This document shows, one piece after another, positions 1-7,414 of a DNA stretch of 49,577 bases. Under the pieces are notes generated by a model, which saw only the letters and a program-made list of their open reading frames with translations, was not told the DNA's origin and did not search any database. How positions within the stretch are numbered: position 1 is the stretch's first letter; each line of letters starts with the position of its first letter. This stretch comes from Acidimicrobiia bacterium (GTDB taxonomy: Bacteria; Actinomycetota; Acidimicrobiia; Acidimicrobiales; CATQHL01), in NCBI GenBank assembly GCA_021296415.1, contig JAGWAL010000007.1, forward strand, positions 2,066 to 51,642. Reading direction: 5' to 3'. Position numbers and translations under genes: made by a program.

Positions 1-841
1 GGCTCCATGCCCTGCACGCCGAGTCTCACCCGCAGCAGGCGCCCCACCATGGGTGCCTCGGCGGTCACCTCGGTGATCTCGCCGAAGTCGGTGACCCACA
101 TGTCGGTGTCGTCGAAACAGCAGTTCAGTGGCACGTAGGGACACTCCAGGAAATCCAGATAGGTGCCGTCGGGGGCGATGACGTCGATGACGCCGGACAT
201 GAACCCCGTGATCCAGTAGTTGCCCTCGGCGTCGAGCTTGAAGCCGTCGGGGACGTGGCCGTCCGGCAGCGTGCAGATGTGCTCGATCGTGCCGTCGGGG
301 CGCCGCCGCCGGACCTCCAGCGTGTACGACTCCACCCAGACGACGCGCAGCCGTTCGTGTAGACGGGTTCCAGCTCCTGGAGCACCCGCCCGGTGCCGTC
401 GGGGAACAGCTCGAAGATGCGGCTGGGGTCGGGCTTGTTGACCGGGTCCCACTCGCCGGAGTCCGTGAAGTACAGCGAGCCGTTGGGTCCGAAGGCCAGA
501 TCGTTGGGAGCGTTCAGCGCCACCCCGTCGATCTGGGTCGCCACGTAGCCGACGGTGCCGTCGGGCTTGACCCTCTGGATCGAAGGGGCGACCTGGTCGC
601 GTGCCTTCCAAGCCCCGACGGTGCCGCCGTTCTGGGTGACGTAGACATCGCCGTCGCTGCCGACGATGCAGGCGTTCGTGCCGCCCCCGCAGTATCCGTA
701 CACGGAGATTCCCTTGCCCTCCTCCCAGACCTTCACGTCGCTCGTGTAGGTCTCGACGAACACGACCCGCCCGTCGGGCAGCATGTCGGGTCCCTCGGGG
801 TGCCCCAGGCCCTCACCCATCACCTCGATCGGTCGCTGCAT
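1..841 (-). CDS. SMP-30/gluconolactonase-family protein, 3'-partial, with apparent frameshift
   Basis: This is a six-bladed propeller sugar-lactone or related hydrolase of the SMP-30/Gluconolactonase/LRE family. It starts at an ATG at 841 after the purine-rich stretch GGAAGGGGG. The N-terminal part shows HPEGPD (metal-ligand Glu region) and APNDLAFG (metal-ligand Asn). Near position 350 the reading frame breaks: restoring one base in the CAGCCG run yields a continuous C-terminal half beginning NGLRVVWVES and containing VPDGFKLDAEGN (the family's catalytic Asp region), through to the left edge. This is either a real 1-bp deletion making a pseudogene or a sequencing/assembly error. The 3' end lies outside the window. 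The family is clear; the substrate cannot be predicted. Confidence 0.75.
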
Positions 842-868
842 CTCGCCCCCTTCCGTTCCCGGCTCCTC

Positions 869-905
869 GTTGCCGGCTGCGGCCCCGCTTCGGTCGGCAA
901 CACTA
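869..905 (-). promoter_or_regulatory. Candidate promoter and inverted repeat upstream of the SMP-30-like gene
   Basis: On the minus strand a TAGTGT hexamer (900-905) matches the TAnnnT -10 form used elsewhere in this window. It overlaps one arm of a perfect 7-bp inverted repeat, GTTGCCG at 869-875 and CGGCAAC at 895-901. The repeat could be an operator over the start of transcription or a hairpin in the short leader. No regulator is identified. Confidence 0.35.
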
Positions 906-975
906 CGGCTCGCCGCCCGGCGGCGGCAATCCGCCGCAGCCCCGCCCGGACGCACGTCCGGTCGGTGGACGGGGG

Positions 976-1017
976 GCCGTTTGCTCCTTCGGCGCGGGCG
1001 CAAGGCGTCGCAAATCG
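976..1017. repeat. Dispersed 42-bp intergenic repeat, copy 1
   Basis: This 42-bp block is identical to 23051-23092. It starts GCCGTTTGCTCC and ends GTCGCAAATCG. It is partly self-complementary: GTTTGC pairs with GCAAAT, CCTT with AAGG, and inner GCGC with GCGC, so it can fold as a hairpin. Both copies are preceded by a related GTCCGGTCGG sequence. It lies just past the 3' end of fabI, so it could act as a terminator or be a REP-like element. Confidence 0.8.
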
Positions 1018-1037
1018 GTCCCCGCTTGGCTCCGGGC

Positions 1038-1805
1038 TCACGCCCCCATGGCGTGGTAGCCGCCGTCGACGTGCAGGATCTCTCCGGTGGTGGCGCCCAG
1101 CCAGTCCGACAGCAGCAGCACGCACGCCTGCGCCACCGGCTCGGCGTCGTTGACGTCCCAGCCCAGCGGGGCTCGCCCTCCCCAGGCCTCCTCGAAGGCC
1201 GCGAAGCCGGGGATCGAGCGGGCGGCCATCGTGCGCACCGGGCCCGCCGCCACCAGGTTCACGCGGATGCCGCGGGGACCCAGATCGCGGGCCAGGTAGC
1301 GGGCCACCGACTCCAGTGCCGCCTTCGACACGCCCATCCAGTCGTAGACCGGCCACGCCACCGTGGCGTCGAAGTCCAGTGCCACGAGGGAGCCGCCGCC
1401 GTCCATGAGCGGCGTCACCGCGTCGGCAAGCGCCTTGAGGGAGTAGGCCGAGATCTCCAGGGCAACCGACACGTCCTCCCAGCCGGGCGCCATGAAGTCG
1501 CCCCCCAGGCAGTTCTGTGGGGCGAAGCCGATGGCGTGCAGGGCGCCGTCCACACGCCCCCAGCGGTCGGCGAGCGCCTCACGCACCGCGGCGACGTGCT
1601 CGGGCCGGGTGACGTCGAGTTCCAGCACCTCCGGGGTGGGTTCCAGCTTGCGTGCGGTGCGCTCGGTGAGGCGCAAACCGCGCCCGGCGCCGGTCAGGAT
1701 CAACTCCGCATCTTCGGCTGCGGCCAGCCGCGCCACGGCGAAGGCAAGCGATGCATCGGTCAGCACGCCGGTGATCAGCAACCGCTTTCCGGACAAGAGC
1801 CCCAT
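1038..1805 (-). CDS. fabI: Enoyl-[acyl-carrier-protein] reductase (NADH), InhA/FabI type
   Basis: It catalyses the NADH-dependent reduction of trans-2-enoyl-ACP, the last step of each fatty-acid elongation cycle (FAS-II), in the cytosol. At 255 aa it is a short-chain dehydrogenase of the expected size. It aligns along its length with mycobacterial InhA: the N-terminal GLLSGKRLLITG Rossmann turn, AIGFAPQ, the catalytic Tyr-x6-Lys in YDWMGVSK preceded by DFDATVAWP, and NLVAAGPVRTMA. The substrate-binding loop after that motif is shorter than in InhA. The ATG at 1805 gives the InhA-like N-terminus and sits 7 nt after a TAGCTT hexamer, suggesting leaderless transcription. It diverges from npdG with only 23 bp between start codons. 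Confidence 0.93.
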   Translation of the reverse strand: MGLLSGKRLLITGVLTDASLAFAVARLAAAEDAELILTGAGRGLRLTERTARKLEPTPEVLELDVTRPEHVAAVREALADRWGRVDGALHAIGFAPQNCLGGDFMAPGWEDVSVALEISAYSLKALADAVTPLMDGGGSLVALDFDATVAWPVYDWMGVSKAALESVARYLARDLGPRGIRVNLVAAGPVRTMAARSIPGFAAFEEAWGGRAPLGWDVNDAEPVAQACVLLLSDWLGATTGEILHVDGGYHAMGA

Positions 1806-1812
1806 CGGGGTC

Positions 1813-1822
1813 AAGCTACCCT
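1813..1822. promoter_or_regulatory. Overlapping divergent -10 elements for fabI and npdG
   Basis: The minus-strand hexamer TAGCTT (1813-1818) lies 7 nt from the fabI ATG. The plus-strand hexamer TACCCT (1817-1822) lies 6 nt from the npdG ATG. The two share two bases. Both distances place the transcription start at or next to the start codon, so both mRNAs would be leaderless and the two promoters could not be occupied together. No good -35 is visible. Confidence 0.5.
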
Positions 1823-1828
1823 GGGAGC

Positions 1829-2488
1829 ATGCGCATCGGCGTTCTGGGCGGGACAGGTCCGGCCGGCAAGGCTCTGGCCGTCCGGCTGGCGAGTGTGGGC
1901 TTGGAGGTGGTTCTGGGTTCACGGTCGAAGTACCGGGCGATGGAGGCACGCGACAAGCTCGTGGCCATCTGGCCCGACTGGGATCTGCCGATCGACTCGG
2001 CCGACAACCAGGGCGCCGCAGACTGTGACCTCATCGTGCTGGCCACGCCCTGGGATGCCGCGGCGGCGACGGTGCAGTCCGTCGAGGGGCACCTCGACGG
2101 CAAGGTCGTGGTGTCCATGTGCAACGCCCTGGCGCGGGTCGCCCACGAGTTCCAGCCGCTCGTCCCGCCACGGGGTTCGGTGGCCGCGAGCGTCCAGGCT
2201 GCGGTCCCGGTGGCCAAGGTGGCGGCCGCTCTGCATCACGTCCCCGCCACCGAACTCGGCCGGATCGACGAGCACGTGGACTCCGACGTGCTCATCTGCT
2301 CGGATCACCCTGAGGCCACCGAGGCCACGGCGGAGATCGTGGGGCGAATCCCGGACTTGCGCCCGCTGGACGCGGGCGAGTTGTCCAACGCGGCACCGAT
2401 CGAGGCGTTCGCCGCCGTGTTGCTGCAGTTGAACGGCCGCTACAAGACCCGGGTGGCGCTGCGCTTCACGGGCCTGAACGACGGGTGA
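1829..2488 (+). CDS. npdG: F420-dependent NADP oxidoreductase (NADPH:F420 reductase) family protein
   Basis: This 219-aa single-domain Rossmann enzyme probably passes hydride between NADP(H) and coenzyme F420. The N-terminal dinucleotide loop GVLGGTGPAGKALA and the following GSRSKYRA, with basic residues for the NADP 2'-phosphate, are typical of the NpdG/Fno family, as are LATPWDAA and the C-terminal LNGRYKTRVALRFTG. It implies that the host makes or uses F420, as many actinobacteria do. It starts at the ATG at 1829 with a -10-like TACCCT 6 nt upstream, and its stop overlaps the GTG start of mshC by 4 nt, so the two are translationally coupled. An NAD-binding reductase with another cofactor is the main alternative. 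Confidence 0.85.
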   Translation: MRIGVLGGTGPAGKALAVRLASVGLEVVLGSRSKYRAMEARDKLVAIWPDWDLPIDSADNQGAADCDLIVLATPWDAAAATVQSVEGHLDGKVVVSMCNALARVAHEFQPLVPPRGSVAASVQAAVPVAKVAAALHHVPATELGRIDEHVDSDVLICSDHPEATEATAEIVGRIPDLRPLDAGELSNAAPIEAFAAVLLQLNGRYKTRVALRFTGLNDG

Positions 2489-3708
2489 CCGTCCCGCCGA
2501 CGGCGGAGGGCGCTGTGCAGCCGATGCAGATCTACGACACGCTCGCCGGCGAGGTCGTGCCGTTCGAGGTGGGGCCCGTCGTCACGATGTACACGTGCGG
2601 GATCACGCCGTACGACGCCACGCACCTGGGCCACGCCGCCACCTACCTCACGTACGACGTGCTGCAGCGGCGGCTGCGCGACCGCGGCCACGAGACCCGC
2701 TGCGTGCGCAACGTCACCGACGTCGACGACGACATCTTGCGCAAGGCCCGCTCGCTGGGCGTCCACTATCTCGACCTGGCGGCCGCCGAAGTGGCCCGGT
2801 TCGATTCGGACATGGCCGCGCTCGGCATGCTGGCGTGCTGGAGCGAGCCGCGCGCCACGTCGGCCATCGCCGACATCCGCGGGTTCATCGGCATGGTGCT
2901 GGACCGCGGGCACGCCTACGTCGCCGGCGGGGCGGTGTACTTCGAGGTGGCCAGCTACCCGGGCTTCGGCGAGTTGAGCAAGCTGGACCGCACCGAGATG
3001 CTCGTCCTCGCCGCCGAGCGCGGCGGGAACCCCGACGATCCGGCCAAGCGCGATCCGCTGGACTTCGTGCTCTGGCAGCCGTCGGCACCCGACGAGCCCG
3101 CCTGGGGCTCGCTGTGGGGGCCCGGCCGGCCGGGCTGGCACATCGAGTGCTCCACGCTGGCGATGCGCGAGCTGGACACCACCATCGACCTGCACGGCGG
3201 CGGCTCCGACCTCGTCTTCCCGCACCACGAATGCGAGCGGGCGCAGTCCGAGGCGGCCACCGGCGACCTGTTCGCCCGCCACTGGATGCACCAGGCCATG
3301 GTCCGCATGGACGGCGAGAAGATGTCGAAGTCGCTGGGCAACCTCGTGTTCGTGAGCGACCTGCTGAAGGAGTACGACCCGCGGGCGGTGCGTCTCGCCG
3401 TGCTCTCCCACCACTACCGGGACTCCTGGGCGTGGCGCCCCGAGATGATGGTCGAGGCCGCCGAGCGCCTGGCGCGCTGGCAGTCGGCCGCAGCCGGCGA
3501 GGGTCCGCTGGGCGACGTCCGCGCCGCGCTCGACGCCGACCTGGACACGCCGGCCGCGGTTGCGCACATCGACGACGCCGCCGGTCGCGGCCGGGGAGTC
3601 GCCGCCGCGGCCATGCTCCTGGGCGTGGACCTGCGCGCCGGGGAGCCGGCGCGCCCGAATGGCGGGACAGCCGGCGCCTCGTGCGGTCCCTCCGGCGCCC
3701 GCCGGTAG
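2485..3708 (+). CDS. mshC: L-cysteine:1D-myo-inositol 2-amino-2-deoxy-alpha-D-glucopyranoside ligase (mycothiol ligase)
   Basis: MshC joins cysteine to glucosaminyl-inositol in the ATP-dependent third step of mycothiol synthesis. The protein is a class I synthetase fold of 407 aa, the MshC size and shorter than most cysteinyl-tRNA synthetases. It carries MYTCGITPYDATHLGHA (zinc Cys plus the HIGH-equivalent HLGH), WGPGRPGWHIECS, HGGGSDLVFPHHE and KMSKS, all closer to mycobacterial MshC than to CysS. Translation most likely starts at the GTG overlapping the npdG stop; an ATG at 2524 is the alternative. It ends 10 nt before thrS. With ino1 later in the window it indicates that mycothiol is the main low-molecular-weight thiol of this organism. 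Confusion with cysS is the main annotation risk. Confidence 0.88.
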   Translation: MTVPPTAEGAVQPMQIYDTLAGEVVPFEVGPVVTMYTCGITPYDATHLGHAATYLTYDVLQRRLRDRGHETRCVRNVTDVDDDILRKARSLGVHYLDLAAAEVARFDSDMAALGMLACWSEPRATSAIADIRGFIGMVLDRGHAYVAGGAVYFEVASYPGFGELSKLDRTEMLVLAAERGGNPDDPAKRDPLDFVLWQPSAPDEPAWGSLWGPGRPGWHIECSTLAMRELDTTIDLHGGGSDLVFPHHECERAQSEAATGDLFARHWMHQAMVRMDGEKMSKSLGNLVFVSDLLKEYDPRAVRLAVLSHHYRDSWAWRPEMMVEAAERLARWQSAAAGEGPLGDVRAALDADLDTPAAVAHIDDAAGRGRGVAAAAMLLGVDLRAGEPARPNGGTAGASCGPSGARR

Positions 3709-3711
3709 CGT
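3706..3711 (+). promoter_or_regulatory. Candidate -10 (TAGCGT) for thrS
   Basis: TAGCGT overlaps the mshC stop codon and ends 7 nt before the thrS ATG, the spacing expected for a leaderless start. It may give thrS its own transcript in addition to readthrough from npdG-mshC. Confidence 0.35.
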
Positions 3712-3718
3712 TGCCTGC

Positions 3719-5692
3719 ATGGTTCGCGTGCTGTTGCCGGACGGCTCGGCGCGCGAACTCGCCGACGGCGCCACCGCGGCCACGCTCGCCGCATCGGTCG
3801 GCCGCCGGCTGGCCCGCGACGCCGTCATCGCCGTCTCCGACGGCGTCGAGATCGACCTCTCCACGCCGCTGACCGACGGCGCCGGCGTGGAGATCGTGAC
3901 CGCGGCCAGCGAGCGCGGCCTGCACACCCTGCGCCACTCCACGGCACACGTCCTGGCCCAGGCGGTCCTCGGCCTGTACCCGGGTGCGACCTTCGCCATC
4001 GGCCCGCCGGTGGCCGACGGTTTCTACTACGACTTCGAACTGCCCGGCGGCGCCACGTTCAGCGACGAGGACCTGGAGCGGATCGCCGAGCGGATGCGCG
4101 AGATCATCGCTGCCGATCAGCCGTTCGTGCGCCGGGAGATCGACGCCACCGAGGCGCTGGAGGTCTTCGCCGAGCATCCCTACAAGCGGGAGATCATCGA
4201 GCGGGTCAGCGCCGCGGGCGACGAGTCCGCTGATGCCGACGCCGATCTGGCGACCGAAGCGCCGGGCGGCGACGTCGTGAGTTGCTATGCCAACGGCGAC
4301 GACTTCGTGGACCTCTGCCTGGGCCCGCACGTGCCGTCAACCGGCCGTCTGGGCCATTTCGCCCTGCAGCGGGTGGCGGGCGCCTACTGGCGTGGCGACA
4401 GCGACCGCCCGATGCTGCAGCGCATCTACGGCACGGCCTGGGCCTCCGCCGCGGACTTGAAGGCTCACCTGCACCGCCTCGCCGAGGCGGCCAAGCGCGA
4501 CCACCGGCGCCTGGCCCGCCAGTTGGACCTGGTCTCCTGGCCGGAGGAACTGGGGCCGGGTCTGGCCGTGTGGCATCCGAAGGGGGCGCTCGTCCGGCAT
4601 CTGATGGAGGACTACAGCCGCAGCCGCCACGTCGAGGCCGGCTACGAGTTCGTCTACACGCCGCATCTCGCCAAGGCCAACCTCTGGGAGACCAGCGGGC
4701 ACCTGGACTTCTACGCCGAGAGCATGTATCCCCCGATGGAGCTGGACGGGGCGGCCTACTACCCCAAGCCCATGAACTGCCCGCTTCACGTGATGATCTA
4801 CCGGTCGTCGCAGCGTTCCTACCGCGATCTGCCCCTGCGGTTGTTCGAGCTGGGCGCGGTCTATCGCTACGAGCTGTCCGGAGCCGTCCACGGCCTGTTG
4901 CGCTCGCGGGGGTTCACCCAGGACGACAGCCACATCTTCGCCACGCCCGACCAGGTGCCGTCCGAGCTGGCGTCCCTGCTGGACTTCGTGCTGTCGGTGC
5001 TGCGGGCCTTCGGGTTCGAGAACTTCCAGGCGAAGCTCTCCACGAAGCCGGCGCGCAAGGCGGTCGGCCCGGACGACATGTGGGACCTGGCCACCGAGGG
5101 TTTGCGCGCCGCGTTGGAATCGGCGGGCCTCGACTACGTCATGGACGTCGGCGGCGGCGCCTTCTACGGTCCGAAGATTGACGTCGACGTGACCGACGCC
5201 ATCGGCCGGGCCTGGCAGCTCTCCACCTTGCAGGTCGACTTCAACCTGCCGGAGCGGTTCGACCTGCACTACACCGCCGCCGACGGCCGCCGGCGGCGTC
5301 CGCTGATGATCCACCGGGCGCTGTTCGGCTCGGTGGAGCGGTTCTTCGGGGTGCTGCTGGAGCACTACGCCGGCGCCTTCCCCACGTGGCTCGCCCCGGT
5401 GCAGGCGAGCGTGCTGCCGGTTGCCGCCGACCATGCCGACTATGCGGCGCACGTGGCCGGTGAGTTGCGCGTTGCGGGCGTGCGTACCGAGGTTGCGGCG
5501 AGCGACGAGCCCCTGGGGCGGAGGGTCCGGGCGGCCAAGCTGCAGAAGGTCCCCTACGTGCTGGTGGTCGGTGCCGCCGACGTGGCGGCGGGTACCGCGG
5601 GCGTCAACGCCCGGACCGGCGATCCCGAGCGCGGCGTGCCCCTGGCCGACGTGCGGGCACGGATTCTGGCCGATGCGGTCGCCGGCCGATGA
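3719..5692 (+). CDS. thrS: Threonine--tRNA ligase
   Basis: ThrRS charges tRNA-Thr. At 657 aa it is full length and has all domains in order: an N-terminal TGS domain (about residues 1-60), the editing domain with HSTAHVLAQ (zinc-site His-x3-His) and DLCLGPHVPSTG, the class II catalytic core with PMNCPLHV, GAVYRYE, a motif 2 region ending RGFTQDDSHIF, and motif 3 near LMIHRALFGSVERF, then the anticodon-binding domain. The zinc ligands of the catalytic core (Cys in MNCP, His in DDSHIF, His in LMIHRA) are present. The ATG at 3719 gives the normal TGS N-terminus. Its stop overlaps the next gene by 4 nt (ATGA). The gene order thrS-HIT-pgsA matches mycobacteria. Confidence 0.97.
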   Translation: MVRVLLPDGSARELADGATAATLAASVGRRLARDAVIAVSDGVEIDLSTPLTDGAGVEIVTAASERGLHTLRHSTAHVLAQAVLGLYPGATFAIGPPVADGFYYDFELPGGATFSDEDLERIAERMREIIAADQPFVRREIDATEALEVFAEHPYKREIIERVSAAGDESADADADLATEAPGGDVVSCYANGDDFVDLCLGPHVPSTGRLGHFALQRVAGAYWRGDSDRPMLQRIYGTAWASAADLKAHLHRLAEAAKRDHRRLARQLDLVSWPEELGPGLAVWHPKGALVRHLMEDYSRSRHVEAGYEFVYTPHLAKANLWETSGHLDFYAESMYPPMELDGAAYYPKPMNCPLHVMIYRSSQRSYRDLPLRLFELGAVYRYELSGAVHGLLRSRGFTQDDSHIFATPDQVPSELASLLDFVLSVLRAFGFENFQAKLSTKPARKAVGPDDMWDLATEGLRAALESAGLDYVMDVGGGAFYGPKIDVDVTDAIGRAWQLSTLQVDFNLPERFDLHYTAADGRRRRPLMIHRALFGSVERFFGVLLEHYAGAFPTWLAPVQASVLPVAADHADYAAHVAGELRVAGVRTEVAASDEPLGRRVRAAKLQKVPYVLVVGAADVAAGTAGVNARTGDPERGVPLADVRARILADAVAGR

Positions 5693-6210
5693 GTGATCTG
5701 GACCGGCTCTGGGCCGGCTGGCGGGCCGGCTACGTGGCGTCGGTCAGCGGCGAGGGGACCGGCGGTGACGCGTTCTCCTCGCCGTTCGAGGAGATCGGCC
5801 GCGGTGACAGGCCCGATTCCGAGACGTACGTCGTCTGGCGCGGTGAGCAGACGTACGCCGTGCTGAACGCCTATCCCTACACGACCGGGCACCTGCTGGT
5901 CGTGCCGTACGAGGAGTCGGCGGCACCCGACGACCTCGACGATGCCACCTGGGCGGAGCTCTGGGACACGGTGCGCCACGCCGTGGCGGCGATTCAGGAG
6001 GCGTACCACCCCGACGGTGTGAACGTGGGGTTCAACCTGGGCAGGGCCGCCGGAGCCGGCGTGCCCGGTCACCTGCACGTGCACTGCCTGCCCCGCTGGG
6101 TGGGCGACACCAACTTCATGACCACGGTGGGCGGCGCGCGGGTTCTGCCCGAGACGCTGGAGGACACGTGGCGGAAGCTGCGTGCCGCCTGGCCGGACCT
6201 CTCCGGGTAG
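5689..6210 (+). CDS. HIT-family nucleotide hydrolase/phosphorylase (Rv2613c-like)
   Basis: This histidine-triad protein of 173 aa acts on dinucleoside polyphosphates or related nucleotides. The HIT signature is visible as GHLHVHCLPRW near residue 127, and NAYPYTTGHLLVVPY is the conserved strand before it. The protein has the longer actinobacterial form found between thrS and pgsA; the mycobacterial member of this position (Rv2613c) is described as an AP4A phosphorylase. It starts at an ATG overlapping the thrS stop and ends 9 nt before the next gene. A link to threonyl-tRNA synthetase, which makes AP4A as a side product, is attractive but only inferred from position. Confidence 0.88.
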   Translation: MSDLDRLWAGWRAGYVASVSGEGTGGDAFSSPFEEIGRGDRPDSETYVVWRGEQTYAVLNAYPYTTGHLLVVPYEESAAPDDLDDATWAELWDTVRHAVAAIQEAYHPDGVNVGFNLGRAAGAGVPGHLHVHCLPRWVGDTNFMTTVGGARVLPETLEDTWRKLRAAWPDLSG

Positions 6211-6213
6211 CGT
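6208..6213 (+). promoter_or_regulatory. Candidate leaderless -10 (TAGCGT) for the 6220 gene
   Basis: TAGCGT overlaps the stop of the HIT gene and lies 6 nt before the ATG at 6220, matching the TAnnnT-N6/7-start pattern seen repeatedly in this window. Confidence 0.4.
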
Positions 6214-6219
6214 CGGGCC

Positions 6220-6792
6220 ATGGACGGCGACACCGGGGCGGCGCTCGGGACGGGTGACGGCGAAGGCCGGGTGCCCAGCGCGCCCGAGGGCGATCAGCTC
6301 CCCCCCGAGCTGGATGTCACCGGCTACGTCGGTCCCTACGTCTTCCCCAACAACAGCCGCCGGCGGGTGCCGGGCGCGCTGTACGCGTTCCTCGGCGTCG
6401 TGGCCATCGCCACCTGGGCGCTGACCCTCGCGCACGACCCCAACATCGTCAACGGGGGATTCCTGGCCGGTGGCATCGCCCTGGTGGTCCTGGCGGCCTA
6501 CCACTTCCGGGCGGGCTGGGACCTGCGTGTGGAAGAGACCGACGCCCTGCTGGCGGCGGTGCGCGCCGTCGGCTTCCCGGTGGGTCACGCCTCGGCGCAA
6601 CTGGGTTGGCGCGGGTGGTTCTCCCGGCCGACCTGGCGGATCCTCGTGTTCTCCAACGAGATCCGGCCCCTCCGCCGTGGACTCGTGCTCGTGGACGGGG
6701 TGGAGCCCGCGGTTCTGGACGTCATCGTCGAGGACAACCCCGAGGACTGGTCGGAGCTCGCCGAGAGTGACATCCATGGATCGCCGGGCTAG
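6220..6792 (+). CDS. Conserved two-helix membrane protein of unknown function
   Basis: I do not recognise a named family. The 190-aa protein has a hydrophilic, Gly/Glu-rich N-terminus of about 45 residues, two predicted transmembrane helices (around residues 50-68 and 78-92), and a soluble C-terminal half with WRGWFSRPTWRILVFSNEI and an acidic tail. It sits between the HIT gene and pgsA, where the mycobacterial cluster has no such gene, so a role in phosphatidylinositol or envelope lipid handling is possible but unproven. The ATG at 6220 is favoured by the TAGCGT hexamer 6 nt upstream. It ends 44 nt before pgsA. Confidence 0.75.
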   Translation: MDGDTGAALGTGDGEGRVPSAPEGDQLPPELDVTGYVGPYVFPNNSRRRVPGALYAFLGVVAIATWALTLAHDPNIVNGGFLAGGIALVVLAAYHFRAGWDLRVEETDALLAAVRAVGFPVGHASAQLGWRGWFSRPTWRILVFSNEIRPLRRGLVLVDGVEPAVLDVIVEDNPEDWSELAESDIHGSPG

Positions 6793-6836
6793 CGCTCGGG
6801 CAGCCGGCGCGGCACGCTAGGGAGCGCAGCGAGACC

Positions 6837-7406
6837 GTGTTCGACGGGCGCTGGCGGGTCGGCGTCGACCGGGTGGTCGTGCCGATCGGCAAGGCGCTCT
6901 ACCGGGCGGGCGTGCGTGCCGACCATGTCACGCTGTTCGGCGTCGTCGCCTCGGCGGCCACCGCCGCGATGGTGGTGCTCGATCGGTTCGGGCTGGCGTT
7001 CACGTTCATCGTGCTCACGGGCCTGGGCGATCTGCTCGACGGTCCGGTTGCCAAGGCCGCCGGCACGGTGGGCCTGCGCGGCGCCTTCCTGGACTCGGTA
7101 ACGGACCGGGTCTCCGACACCCTGATCCTCGGCGCGCTCACGTACCACCTGCTCGACGACGGTCCGGTGGCGCTGCTTCCCGTTGCCGTCCTGGCCTCGG
7201 GACAGTTCGTCTCGTACCTGCGCGCCAAGGCCGAATCGCTGGGGCTGGACGCCCGGGGCGGGCTGGCCGAGCGCGCCGAGCGGTTCGTGGTCCTGTGCTT
7301 CGGGCTGCTCGTGCCGGACTGGCTGGTCTACGTGCTGTGGGCGCTGCTGGGTCTCACGCTCGTGACCGTCGTGCAGCGCTTCGCCAAGATCTGGCGACAG
7401 TTCTGA
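6837..7406 (+). CDS. pgsA: CDP-alcohol phosphatidyltransferase, probable phosphatidylinositol-phosphate synthase
   Basis: This integral membrane enzyme would condense CDP-diacylglycerol with inositol-1-phosphate, the actinobacterial route to phosphatidylinositol. The 189-aa protein has about five or six hydrophobic segments and the CDP-AP motif as DLLDGPVAK followed by GAFLDSVTD, so all four Asp residues are present, but the usual Arg after Ala is Lys. Genes for the HIT protein before it and an acyltransferase plus PimA after it match the mycobacterial PIM locus. The GTG start at 6837 follows GGAG by about 10 nt. The donated alcohol (inositol-P versus glycerol-P) is inferred from context. Confidence 0.88.
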   Translation: MFDGRWRVGVDRVVVPIGKALYRAGVRADHVTLFGVVASAATAAMVVLDRFGLAFTFIVLTGLGDLLDGPVAKAAGTVGLRGAFLDSVTDRVSDTLILGALTYHLLDDGPVALLPVAVLASGQFVSYLRAKAESLGLDARGGLAERAERFVVLCFGLLVPDWLVYVLWALLGLTLVTVVQRFAKIWRQF

Positions 7407-7414
7407 GCGGACCG

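Noticed and set aside
2485..3708. Cysteinyl-tRNA synthetase (cysS).
   Set aside because: The length and the motifs MYTCGITPYDATHLGHA and WGPGRPGWHIEC match MshC better; the paralogy is known to cause misannotation.
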